From Desmonostoc muscorum LEGE 12446 (GTDB lineage: Bacteria; Cyanobacteriota; Cyanobacteriia; Cyanobacteriales; Nostocaceae): DNA of 64,000 nucleotides. The notes beneath the pieces were generated by a model, which was not told the DNA's origin, searched no databases, and saw only the letters and a list, made by a program, of their open reading frames with translations. Made by a program: the position numbers and the translations under genes. This document shows positions 36,294-43,901 of this stretch, in pieces. How positions within the stretch are numbered: position 1 is the stretch's first letter; each line of letters starts with the position of its first letter. The DNA is taken from assembly GCF_015207005.2 (NCBI RefSeq), contig NZ_JADEXS020000001.1:5286001-5350000 (forward strand). Reading direction: 5' to 3'.

Positions 36294-36932
36294 TTAAATA
36301 TTATCCCGCAGCCAATTTCTAAAAGCTTGAATTGCTTGGCTGCTACCAACAACTTGACTTTGCTGGACGTATTGATTTACTAGCTCAATTATTGGAATAT
36401 CTGGAAAAGTAGGACTAAAATTTGACTCTACATATTTTCCACTTTGCAAGACGTTAATTTGTAAGCCTTGTTTTCCATATCGCCAAAGTTCTGGTACTCC
36501 CAAAATTTGGTAATTATCCAATTGCGTGCGAGAAGTTAAATCAATTTCTATGGCTAAGTCTGGGGGTGGATCTACACTTAAATTTATGCGATTTTTACCA
36601 ATAACTACCGCTTGATTTTGAATGTAAAAACAAGTATCCGGTTCTACTCCCTGACTCATTTTTTCGTTTTTTAGAGTGGTTGAACCTAAAGCATCATAAT
36701 TGATACTTAGTTCATTCAGTAAAATTTTGACTATATCGCCAATAATTTCTTTGGCTTTTTCATGTTCGGGTAAGGGAACCATAATTTCTAAAAAACCATG
36801 ACTATAGGAAATTCTGGCAGCGCGATGTTCTCCTAATTCTGCCAAAATATTTTCAAATTGCTGCCAGCTAACGTCCTCAAGTAACAGTTGCTGTCCCGGT
36901 TGAATCCTCAATTGTCTTAACTCTAAAAGCAT
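36294..36932 (-). CDS. Uma2-family (DUF820) putative endonuclease-fold protein
   Basis: A 212-aa protein of the large cyanobacterial Uma2/DUF820 family, which has a PD-(D/E)XK restriction-nuclease fold. Visible marks are ISYSHGFLEIMVPLPEHEKAKEIIGDIVKILL, GVEPDTCFYI, and the catalytic-like PPDLAIEIDLTSRT (D and E-x-D) with ELWRYGKQGLQI. The family is strongly expanded in Nostoc and its biological role is not settled. Its ATG overlaps the end of the preceding broken frame (stop at 36923-36925), so it was probably the second gene of a pair. Confidence 0.85.
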   Translation of the reverse strand: MLLELRQLRIQPGQQLLLEDVSWQQFENILAELGEHRAARISYSHGFLEIMVPLPEHEKAKEIIGDIVKILLNELSINYDALGSTTLKNEKMSQGVEPDTCFYIQNQAVVIGKNRINLSVDPPPDLAIEIDLTSRTQLDNYQILGVPELWRYGKQGLQINVLQSGKYVESNFSPTFPDIPIIELVNQYVQQSQVVGSSQAIQAFRNWLRDNI

Positions 36933-37354
36933 AAAGATTCATCCAACTCTTTTACTACAATATATCGACCCCGCAACACACTAATTGCCGCATTCATCCC
37001 CTGCGGACTCATTTCAAACATCGGCACAAAACGGGCAATTTTTTCGGCAGTTTAGTATAAATATTGGCAATTGCTTCTGGTGACTGATGCTGATAAATAT
37101 ACTCATAGGACTTACGCAAAAACTCTCTGAAACTCTTATTTCTTTGTGACGGCAGTCGCTCATGGGGGAAACCCCCAAGACCGCGCTGCCTCTCCTTTGC
37201 GTCCTTCTCTACGAGACGCTGCGCGAATGCGGTTCGTTTTTTCATGATTTTGCGTAAGTCCTAACTCATTTAAAATGGTTTTGATGCCAATACGCGAACC
37301 TTTTAAACGAATGTCGTCCGGAGCGAGAAAAGTAAAATAATCTTCGAGTTGCAT
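36923..37354 (-). pseudogene. DUF433-type gene broken by a MITE and a frameshift
   Basis: From ATG at 37354 the frame gives MQLEDYFTFLAPDDIRLKGS then RIGIKTILNE, the start of DUF433 antitoxin-like proteins. A 158-bp MITE interrupts it; removing the element and one 5-bp target copy rejoins ..ILNE to YIYQHQSPEAIANIYTKL, the expected DUF433 continuation. A second lesion follows: the frame then ends in KKLPVLCRCLK, while a shifted frame encodes EKIARFVPMFEMSPQGMNAA and ISVLRGRYIVVKELDESL up to a TAG inside the Uma2 start. I infer a chimeric, inactive gene. Confidence 0.75.
37106..37263. mobile_element. 158-bp MITE with 5-bp target duplication ACTCA
   Basis: Terminal inverted repeats TAGGACTTACGCAAAA are perfect over 16 bp. 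ACTCA flanks both ends (37101-37105 and 37264-37268). The interior carries GGGGGAAACCCCC and CTACGAGACGCTGCGC blocks that recur at 2530-2745 and, inverted, at about 37412-37450. The GGACTTACGCA end resembles that of the split outer element at 17617-17942. Confidence 0.85.
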
Positions 37355-37528
37355 AATTTAATTTTCTTAGATATAGCAATCCTAAATGAGTCATGAAAAA
37401 TATAGATAAGGAAACGAACCGCATTCGCGCAGCGTCTCGTAGAGAAGAACGCAAAGTACGCAAAGAGAAGAAAGAAGAAAGAGATATATAATTTTCACAA
37501 ATGATTTAGACTGCTATAGTGTACTTCA

Positions 37529-39445
37529 CTAACTTGAAATCTGCTGTAAATATTTCTGAAAGCGATCGCCAAGTTTTTCCACTGTCAAATCCTGAGTCCA
37601 ATATTCTACTAAAGCGTGACCAAATGCCCAAGCATTTTGCTCAGGTGAAGCGGAATTTTCTAACAGCAACGGCCACAAAGCTAGCAACTCAAATTTTAGC
37701 GGGTTAGGGTTACCTGTATTCAAAAGTGAGAAAAGGTCATAGGCCATTTGGAGTTTGCCAATTACAATTGGTAACTGTTCCACGGGAATTTGTTCTGCTA
37801 ACAAATAAGCCAAGGTTGGAGATCCAGTTGATAGGGTAGAAATAAACTGAAGAACCGGACTTTTGAGCAGTGATGCTAATCCCTTGGTTGTTGCCATTTG
37901 GAAAGTGTACTGATCGATGATTTTCGCAGTAGCAACGGTGCGGGCTTCTAGGTTACGCAAAAACCGGGCGAGACGGAGTTGTTTTGCAGGGGCGATCGCA
38001 TTTATTAATCCCAAGGATAGCGCCTCTACTCCCCAAGCAACTCGATTTGTTTTACTGTCGGCTGTCACCACTGGTAAAACTAGATTGCAAAAGTCATCCA
38101 GCAGTTTAGCGCGATATTCAGTAGCTTCACGAATGGCAATTTCCTTGGGACGATCGCCCCATTCCCAATCATAAGGCGGTTGCCATTCCCGAATCGGACG
38201 CAGACGATCTACTTGGGTGACAATTGCGATCGCCGGTAAATCTGCAATTTCCGCTTTGATGTCTTGGAGAAAGTCTACATCCATTTGCAGGGCAGGATCG
38301 AGGGCTGGAGTAGCTAACAGCAATAAATCTGCATTGATAGCATAATCAAGCACTAAATTTCGTAAGTCTGTACGGTTGACTTGTTCATAACCTGGTGTGT
38401 CCCAAAGTGTCAGACTTTCCCCGGTTTGAGACTGCCATTGGTAATTTTGAATGCGATCGGTGCTGGGCAAAACATCAACGGCTGCGAGATCCTGTTGAAA
38501 TAGCGTGTTAATCAAGCTGCTTTTTCCCGAACCCGTGCGCCCCACCAGCAGAATATTCACGGGTTTTTGTTCAACCGCTTCGGCTGGTTGGGCTTGACTC
38601 AGTATTTCTTTGAGTGTTTGAGTTTTTGCCTTGGGTAGGGCTGGCGTAGTTGGAGATACTGAAATCGGTAATGCTTTACCTCCGTAGAGAGCGATCGCTT
38701 GCTTACATAAATTCCTCAGGGCAACTTCCCGGAATAATTGACTCAAATTGACCAATAATTGCTCAGTTGCGCGGTTACTGGAACCCTGGCTAACTTGTTT
38801 TGCCACCGCTGCCACCGGATTTAATAGCCACTGTGCCCAGTTCCAAGCTTTCCAGAATTTTCGAGCTGATGGTTCCAACTTCCGGTAAACTTCGTAGGCT
38901 TGGTATGCTTGCCCAACCGTTACCTGATTCAGCACAGGAGATAACTTTTGCATCCACAAATCCACATCATCCACCGTTCCACGAATCAGCCCGTAAGCTT
39001 GGGGTACGTAAATATTTAGCAGGGGATATTGAACTTGAGGATTGTAAATATGAGCGATCGCTACAACTAAATCCTGACATCGCGTCCAAAAAGTTTGCCA
39101 ATCTTCCCAAAGCGGGCGATCGCTTTGTGCAGCTTGCAGAATGTCTTGCAGGGCGACTTCTGCAAGCTTTGTGGCGTCACTTCCCACTGGTACTACATTA
39201 TTTTCTGCCGCCGATTCTAATTCTTGTTGGACTTCCGCCAATACAGCTTCTACCTGTTGTAAGGCGGGTTGAGTCCATTTTACTAACAGCCAACGCCAGC
39301 CAACGAATAAAACAGTGAACACAGCCCAAATCCAATTAATGCCCCACGCATGGATTTGCAAACCAGCGGATACCAGTAAGAAAATAATAATGAAAGCGAT
39401 CGGCATCGCCAACACAACCCATTGCCACAGCTTTAATCGCACCAT
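37529..39445 (-). CDS. membrane-anchored GTPase
   Basis: A 638-aa protein with two N-terminal membrane spans (about 8-50: VVLAMPIAFIIIFLLVSAG and WIWAVFTVLFVGWRWLL), a helical middle, and a dynamin/Era-like G domain near residues 295-460: G1 LLVGRTGSGKSSLIN, G3 LWDTPGYEQ, G4 TQVD (in place of NKxD). A helical C-terminal region follows (GLASLLKSPVLQFISTLSTGSPTLAYLLAEQIP) like the DUF697-type tail of such GTPases. It may act in membrane remodelling or stress response in the inner or thylakoid membrane; substrate partners are unknown. Confidence 0.85.
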   Translation of the reverse strand: MVRLKLWQWVVLAMPIAFIIIFLLVSAGLQIHAWGINWIWAVFTVLFVGWRWLLVKWTQPALQQVEAVLAEVQQELESAAENNVVPVGSDATKLAEVALQDILQAAQSDRPLWEDWQTFWTRCQDLVVAIAHIYNPQVQYPLLNIYVPQAYGLIRGTVDDVDLWMQKLSPVLNQVTVGQAYQAYEVYRKLEPSARKFWKAWNWAQWLLNPVAAVAKQVSQGSSNRATEQLLVNLSQLFREVALRNLCKQAIALYGGKALPISVSPTTPALPKAKTQTLKEILSQAQPAEAVEQKPVNILLVGRTGSGKSSLINTLFQQDLAAVDVLPSTDRIQNYQWQSQTGESLTLWDTPGYEQVNRTDLRNLVLDYAINADLLLLATPALDPALQMDVDFLQDIKAEIADLPAIAIVTQVDRLRPIREWQPPYDWEWGDRPKEIAIREATEYRAKLLDDFCNLVLPVVTADSKTNRVAWGVEALSLGLINAIAPAKQLRLARFLRNLEARTVATAKIIDQYTFQMATTKGLASLLKSPVLQFISTLSTGSPTLAYLLAEQIPVEQLPIVIGKLQMAYDLFSLLNTGNPNPLKFELLALWPLLLENSASPEQNAWAFGHALVEYWTQDLTVEKLGDRFQKYLQQISS

Positions 39446-39600
39446 TGCCCCATACCTTTTGAGTTTTGGTAAAAATCACCCCTGTAAAAAGTTTATCGTT
39501 TTCAATTTGGGCAGGATAAAGCGATCGCTTTATGGGCTGATGTTGCTCAAGCCTGAAAGAAAGTTCTCAAAAACTTGACTTTCAGCAAATTAGTACACTC

Positions 39601-39629
39601 GTAGGGGCACGGCAGTGCCGTGCCCCTAC
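39601..39629. repeat. GTAGGGGC-family palindrome, copy 2
   Basis: Arms GTAGGGGCACGGCA and TGCCGTGCCCCTAC surround a single central G. It shares the outer eight bases with copies at 21602, 53401 and 56272. Confidence 0.85.
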
Positions 39630-39708
39630 ACCTCGTGATATTATCTTGTACCGCATCTGAATGGGAACCAATATAAGTCTCTCCAATAACAATTTGAAGG
39701 GGAACTAA

Positions 39709-39760
39709 TGAAAACATATTTTTATTAATTTAAAACCCGTCTAGGCGGGTTTTGTTTGTG
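39709..39760 (+). terminator. orphan intrinsic terminator behind a six-codon ORF
   Basis: AAAACCCG-TCTAGG-CGGGTTTT (39734-39755) is followed by GTTTGTG and has the form of a good intrinsic terminator in the plus direction. Just before it GAAGGGGAACTA precedes ATGAAAACATATTTTTATTAA (MKTYFY). No plus-strand gene lies upstream within several hundred bases, so this may mark the 3' end of a small RNA or tiny peptide transcript. Confidence 0.55.
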
Positions 39761-39829
39761 TAGACGCGGTTTCTAACCGCCCTTTCACTTCTGAATTCTG
39801 AATTCTGACTCCTGAATTCTCCTAATTGG

Positions 39830-40366
39830 TTATATTTGTCCCCGTTCACGGAGATAATTTAAAACTTTTTCTAGACATTCATTTACAGTTTCTTTGTGAG
39901 TTTTGAGAGTTATATCTGGGTTTAAAGGCGGTTCATAGGGAGAAGAAATTCCAGTAAATTCCGGAATTTCTCCAGCTAAAGCTTTTTTATACAAACCTTT
40001 GACATCCCTTGTGATACAAACTTCCAAAGGAGTATCAATAAAAATTTCGATAAAATTGGGTATTTGAAGTTTGAGTTGTTCGCGGGAATCTCGATTAGGA
40101 GAAATTAAAGCCACAACGGTATTGATGCCATGTTTATTTAAAAGTCCACAAACAAAGCCAACTCTAGCAACATTGGTATTTCTATCCTCACGAGAAAAAC
40201 CTAACCCTTTAGAAAGATTAGTGCGGATGACATCACCATCTAAATATTCACACGGAAGTGATAATTGCTCTAATGCTTGAGTTATTTCTATTCCTAGAGT
40301 TGACTTTCCTGCGCCGGATAATCCAGTTAACCAACAAGTGAAACCTGGTGATTTCAAGTCTTTCAT
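39830..40366 (-). CDS. cysC: adenylyl-sulfate kinase
   Basis: A 178-aa APS kinase that makes PAPS from adenylyl sulfate and ATP. Walker A is GLSGAGKST (15-23); the family marks EYLDGDVIRTNLSKGLGFSREDRNTNVARVGFV, ALISPNRDSREQ, FIEIFIDTPLEVCITRDVKGLYKKALAGEIPEFTGISSPYEPP are all present. Length is normal. It stands alone, without the ATP sulfurylase gene. The product feeds sulfate assimilation and sulfation of glycans or lipids. Confidence 0.95.
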   Translation of the reverse strand: MKDLKSPGFTCWLTGLSGAGKSTLGIEITQALEQLSLPCEYLDGDVIRTNLSKGLGFSREDRNTNVARVGFVCGLLNKHGINTVVALISPNRDSREQLKLQIPNFIEIFIDTPLEVCITRDVKGLYKKALAGEIPEFTGISSPYEPPLNPDITLKTHKETVNECLEKVLNYLRERGQI

Positions 40367-40563
40367 TTTTGTAAAATATATTCTTATTTACAATCTGAAT
40401 ATTCAATTTAATTTAACATGCGATCGCCATACCCTTGATTTACAGCATATTTCAAGTTATGAAGTACACTATCTAGGTCTGGTAGCTAGGCACAGAGCCG
40501 ATTCTGACTCCTGAATTTTGCTGTTAAAATAATCTGGTTCATTTTTCGGAAAATCGCTGTAAA

Positions 40564-41550
40564 ATGTGCTATTACAAAAATCTATTAGTTAAAAGAATGA
40601 ACGTTGATTTGAGTAATCGCTACGAGCAAAATATTTTGATTCAAGCCATACATACTGCTGTTAAAGGCAGAGCAAGATATAAAGTAAGTGGACTGAAGCA
40701 TTCCCAAAGTCTCGAAAACTACATAAAAACCAGATTATCACAGGAAAAAACAATCGCCGAATTTCAAGTGAATCATTTGACAGGAAATGTTCTGGTGATT
40801 TTTCATCAAGATTTCAGTCCAAATGCGATCGCCTTAATTCTCCAAAATATTGTCTTAGATTATACAAAGTTCTTCAAAAAACTACTTATCAATAAAATTG
40901 ATACCAACGAAAAGGCTAAAACTTTACCTATATATACAGTAAACAATCAGCTTATTCAGTTATCTGGGGCTATTTTTTCCCTAGCATTTTGTAGTGCATT
41001 GCTACACAGATATGGCCTCGATCGCAGTATTTTGCTAGCAATACAAAAGCTGCATACTCCACTACTAGATCAGCTAATGCTGAGTATAACTTTTTTTGGT
41101 GAACCACTGGTTTTACTATTAATTAGTTTAGGAGTAGAAATTAATTGGTTATATAATAATCGTCGCTGGCAAGCAACTACTTTGGGTATAGCTACTAGTA
41201 GTGCAATGGTTATAATTTATGTGCTGAAAATACTTTTTGGTAGGCCGCGTCCAGCACTGTGGAAGTGGATTATTAATGTAGGTCACCCTAGCTTTCCCAG
41301 TGGTCACGCCATGCTGTCTTTAGTAGTTTACGGTCTCATAGCCTATATTTTTGCAAAGCAATTTCCTCAATGGCAAAAACCAATTTTCAGCTTGACTACT
41401 ATCTTAATTATTGCCATCGGTTTTAGTCGGCTTTATCTAGGCGTTCACTGGCCTACTGATGTCTTCGTTGGCTATGCTGTAGGTTTATTATGTTTAGTTG
41501 CCTGCATTCTTACTCTCGAACTAGAGCAAAAATATCGTGCTTATCAGTAA
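40564..41550 (+). CDS. PAP2-family membrane phosphatase fused to an HMA_2-like domain
   Basis: Residues about 25-105 resemble the HMA_2 domain of metal-ATPase neighbours (IHTAVKGRARYKVSGLKHSQ, then TIAEFQVNHLTGNVLVIFHQD), though without a CxxC metal site. Residues 125-320 form a six-span PAP2 phosphatase with all three catalytic motifs: KILFGRPRP, PSFPSGHAM and SRLYLGVHWPTDV. It probably dephosphorylates a lipid pyrophosphate or phosphatidate on the outer face. The fusion is unusual. ATG 40597 (MNVDLSN) after AAAAGA is an equally likely start. Single gene. Confidence 0.85.
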   Translation: MCYYKNLLVKRMNVDLSNRYEQNILIQAIHTAVKGRARYKVSGLKHSQSLENYIKTRLSQEKTIAEFQVNHLTGNVLVIFHQDFSPNAIALILQNIVLDYTKFFKKLLINKIDTNEKAKTLPIYTVNNQLIQLSGAIFSLAFCSALLHRYGLDRSILLAIQKLHTPLLDQLMLSITFFGEPLVLLLISLGVEINWLYNNRRWQATTLGIATSSAMVIIYVLKILFGRPRPALWKWIINVGHPSFPSGHAMLSLVVYGLIAYIFAKQFPQWQKPIFSLTTILIIAIGFSRLYLGVHWPTDVFVGYAVGLLCLVACILTLELEQKYRAYQ

Positions 41551-41882
41551 ATTGTTTGCCGATGAATTCAGCGCGATCGCTAATGATTTACTAATAAAGT
41601 CAAAAGCTAATATTCAATTTATTTTTCTTTTGCCCGACTCAGTGAATACCCTGTTTTTGTGTGTATATTTTAATATAAGCTTAACATTATGTTTATAATT
41701 CCTGCATTTAAATTAGCTAAACTTCACATTTTAGAGTAAAATTTATTTCTTCACCCTTAATCAAGGAATATCGCATTTGTCTTCATTATTTCTTAAATGC
41801 AATTTCATTGATTATACCATTGTAGTAACAGCATAAAAAACTGATATTAGAAAAGTACTAGCAAAACATAGTTTCTTGAATC
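41551..41882. other. 332-bp AT-rich gap without visible gene
   Basis: Nothing with coding character or strong structure is seen. The right part presumably holds the promoter of the small ribbon-helix-helix gene. Confidence 0.4.
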
Positions 41883-42047
41883 ATGAATAAAAAATGGGCT
41901 GTTAAACGATTTACAATCAATCTGGCATCAGAAGAGGCACAGAAGCTTGAGCAATACTGCTCAACTACAGGTAGACCGGCAACCGACGTAATTCGGGAGT
42001 TAATTCGCTCTCTTTCTACTAATGAGGAAAAAGTTTCTCAAAAATAG
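41883..42047 (+). CDS. small ribbon-helix-helix (CopG-like) DNA-binding protein, 54 aa
   Basis: The 54-codon frame begins MNKKWAVKRFTINLASEEAQ. It has the ribbon-helix-helix pattern: a short basic strand (KRFTINL), helix 1 (ASEEAQKLEQYCSTTG), and helix 2 (PATDVIRELIRSL). Proteins of this type dimerise and bind DNA by the paired strands, as repressors or as antitoxins. No toxin gene is next to it. The ribosome binding site is weak, but the clear domain argues that it is real. Confidence 0.75.
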   Translation: MNKKWAVKRFTINLASEEAQKLEQYCSTTGRPATDVIRELIRSLSTNEEKVSQK

Positions 42048-42481
42048 AGGGTGTCTGTTGACATAGGCAAAAGGAAATAGCCAATAGGTAAAATTAATTG
42101 CAAAATTTAAAGCCTCTCCCCTTCTAGGGGAGAGGTTTTACACATACTAGATTACGACAGATAGATTCATACAAGCCAGATACACAAAGCAATTCTCAAT
42201 CCAAAATCCAAAATCTAAAATCCAAAATGGTTTAGCTCTCCCTACTCTTTCAAGGGCAGGTTTTCCTCAATTCAGTCCCAAAACCTGATTTTTGCGTTCA
42301 AAATTTTTCCCCCCATCCTCGCGTCCCCCTGTCAGTCCTACTTAATAAATCTTCAATTGAACCTGATATTAGAGGGGGATCGCACGATTTTTTGCAGCGA
42401 TGCCAAACCTGGATACGAGTGGCCAGTGAATAGTATTGCTTGAATTTTGACATGAAAGGCGATCGCTACAAGGTCTATCCA
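42048..42481. other. 434-bp gap with AATCCAAAATC repeats
   Basis: The block AATCCAAAATCCAAAATCT (about 42198-42228) recurs in mirrored form at 45120-45150 and near 24784. A short CTCTCCCCTTCTAGGGGAGAGG hairpin (about 42112-42134) could end transcription from the small gene upstream. No gene is seen. Confidence 0.5.
42113..42133 (+). terminator. hairpin CCTCTCCCC-TTCT-AGGGGAGAGG downstream of the RHH gene
   Basis: An eight- to nine-base GC-rich stem with a short loop is followed by TTTTAC, a weak but plausible intrinsic terminator in the plus direction for the 41883-42047 gene. Confidence 0.45.
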
Positions 42482-42856
42482 TCAGATACTAGGCAAGTCT
42501 CCTTCAGGTAAAATATTATCTATACTGAGTACCCACGGTATACCTTTGTCAACTGGAGAACTGACAGTAATTCTAGCTCTATTGGTAAACTGTTTTAACT
42601 TCTCAGCAAAATGGGGAACAGTTTTCATGATGTTGCGATAACTTTCCATATCGTGACAAATCATAATTAATGTCAGAATGCCAAAATTGATTTGAAAATA
42701 CCAATGGCAACTAGATAACAAAACGCGTGTCATATTGTCGCACGCCAAGAAAAAGCTTTTTTTAGTTGCTTCTTCTAGTTGCCTGAAGAGTATTTCACTC
42801 ACTCTTCTTGTTTGATCTGAAGGCAAATCATCTGGAGGTAGACAAGATTTATTCAT
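42482..42856 (-). CDS. hypothetical protein, 124 aa
   Basis: The N-terminal part is polar with a helix (DQTRRVSEILFRQLEEATKKSFFLA), followed by a hydrophobic stretch (WYFQINFGILTLIMICHD), a helix (YRNIMKTVPHFAEKLKQFTNR) and a strand end (ARITVSSPVDKGIPWVLSIDNI). I recognise no family. It lies 79 bp from the next unknown gene on the same strand and may form a two-gene unit with it. Confidence 0.55.
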   Translation of the reverse strand: MNKSCLPPDDLPSDQTRRVSEILFRQLEEATKKSFFLACDNMTRVLLSSCHWYFQINFGILTLIMICHDMESYRNIMKTVPHFAEKLKQFTNRARITVSSPVDKGIPWVLSIDNILPEGDLPSI

Positions 42857-42935
42857 AGAAATTTAGCCAGTGGCAAAGTACAACAATGATTTTTTGCACA
42901 AATATTGCAAAAAAAATCAGTCTTCATAGTTAGCA

Positions 42936-43313
42936 TTATTGTTCTTGAGCGATCAGCCAGAGTAAGTCTAACCACAAGCGCGGATAAGTTTCTTTCAGAT
43001 TTGACAGGGGATCGCGCATTAAGTTGTTAGCATTCAAACAAACAACCTCAACTAAACCAACGTATTCTGCTACCTCTCGAAGTAGGTTTTTCTCAGCTAC
43101 TAATGCATTCATGATTCTGTCAGGACAATAAATCGCAATGTATTTTGCATGACGCATACACGTTCTGATATTCACTCTTGTTAAATAAGGTTTAGGATTA
43201 ATCACCTTTACATAGCACTGACGTAGCAATTCCCAGACTCGTGGATGAGCGTGTTCAATAATTACCCTAAATTGTTGGGCTAAGTCTTCTTCGGTAATCA
43301 TTATTCTCTCCAT
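42936..43313 (-). CDS. hypothetical protein, 125 aa
   Basis: A mostly helical, soluble protein starting MERIMITEEDLAQQFRVIIE; MITEEDL at codon 5 may be the true start. It contains paired segments VWELLRQCYVKVINPKPYLTRVN and MRHAKYIAIYCPDRIMNALVAEKNLLREVAEYVGL. No family is recognised. A 9-bp inverted repeat CTATTGCAC/GTGCAATAG with a 20-base spacer (43349-43386) lies 36-73 bp upstream and may be a control site. Confidence 0.55.
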   Translation of the reverse strand: MERIMITEEDLAQQFRVIIEHAHPRVWELLRQCYVKVINPKPYLTRVNIRTCMRHAKYIAIYCPDRIMNALVAEKNLLREVAEYVGLVEVVCLNANNLMRDPLSNLKETYPRLWLDLLWLIAQEQ

Positions 43314-43348
43314 TGCTGTAAAGCAAACAACTATAAATTGCCTCTCAT

Positions 43349-43386
43349 CTATTGCACGTTTTGGTAAATAGCGGATTGTGCAATAG
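43349..43386. promoter_or_regulatory. inverted repeat upstream of the 42936 gene
   Basis: CTATTGCAC (43349-43357) and GTGCAATAG (43378-43386) form a dyad around 20 bases, close upstream of the start at 43313 on the minus strand. It could be a 5' hairpin or an operator. Confidence 0.35.
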
Positions 43387-43783
43387 ATATTTGCATATTT
43401 CTTTAAGTGAAAACGGTAATTTTTAGTGAGGTAAAATTTACCCCAAAGAGCAAAATTGGTTGGTGGTATATTCTTTACGGCTGATATATAGCTGTAGTCA
43501 GATAGGTTAAGACAGTGTTAATTGCAAGAGGGCACTCATCACTTTGCTATAACTCGCCTATCAAGCATCAAATCCTAAACCAATTTCTAAAACTGTATTC
43601 AGAGTTACTTTTTACCAATAAAATTGGTAAAATCAGGATCTGAAATAAATCCTTTGTTGGCGACGGTTAGGGAGTTTTGAGTCATAATCGACAGCTAAAA
43701 AACTGCCTTCAGCAAAAAAAATTGCGCCTTGCAAGTAATTTTGCAAAATGTGTGATATTCTTTGAATATAGGGAATCAAAAGA

Positions 43784-43857
43784 GCGAAAGCACAGTTATA
43801 TCGTCCAAGAGGAATAATATGAACTCAAAGACCGTGCTTTCGCCTTGGCAGATTTAG
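43784..43857 (+). promoter_or_regulatory. structured leader with small upstream ORF before the XRE regulator
   Basis: A perfect 10-bp inverted repeat GCGAAAGCAC/GTGCTTTCGC (43784-43793, 43834-43843) encloses AAGAGGA and an ATG (43819) that opens MNSKTVLSPWQI, ending at 43857. A CCGCTACGG-CTTTTT stretch follows at about 43867-43880. The arrangement, 45 bp before the regulator's ATG, looks like a translated leader whose ribosome site is hidden or exposed by the stem. The rest of the 588-bp gap shows no gene. Confidence 0.4.
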
Positions 43858-43901
43858 TTAAATCCGCTACGGCTTTTTGAAACACAGACAAGCTCAAGCC
43901 A

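Noticed and set aside
37106..37263. IS630/Tc1-type MITE with TA target
   Set aside because: A TA duplication is possible at the ends (TA...TA), but only the 5-bp ACTCA model restores the DUF433 frame, so the TA model was not preferred.
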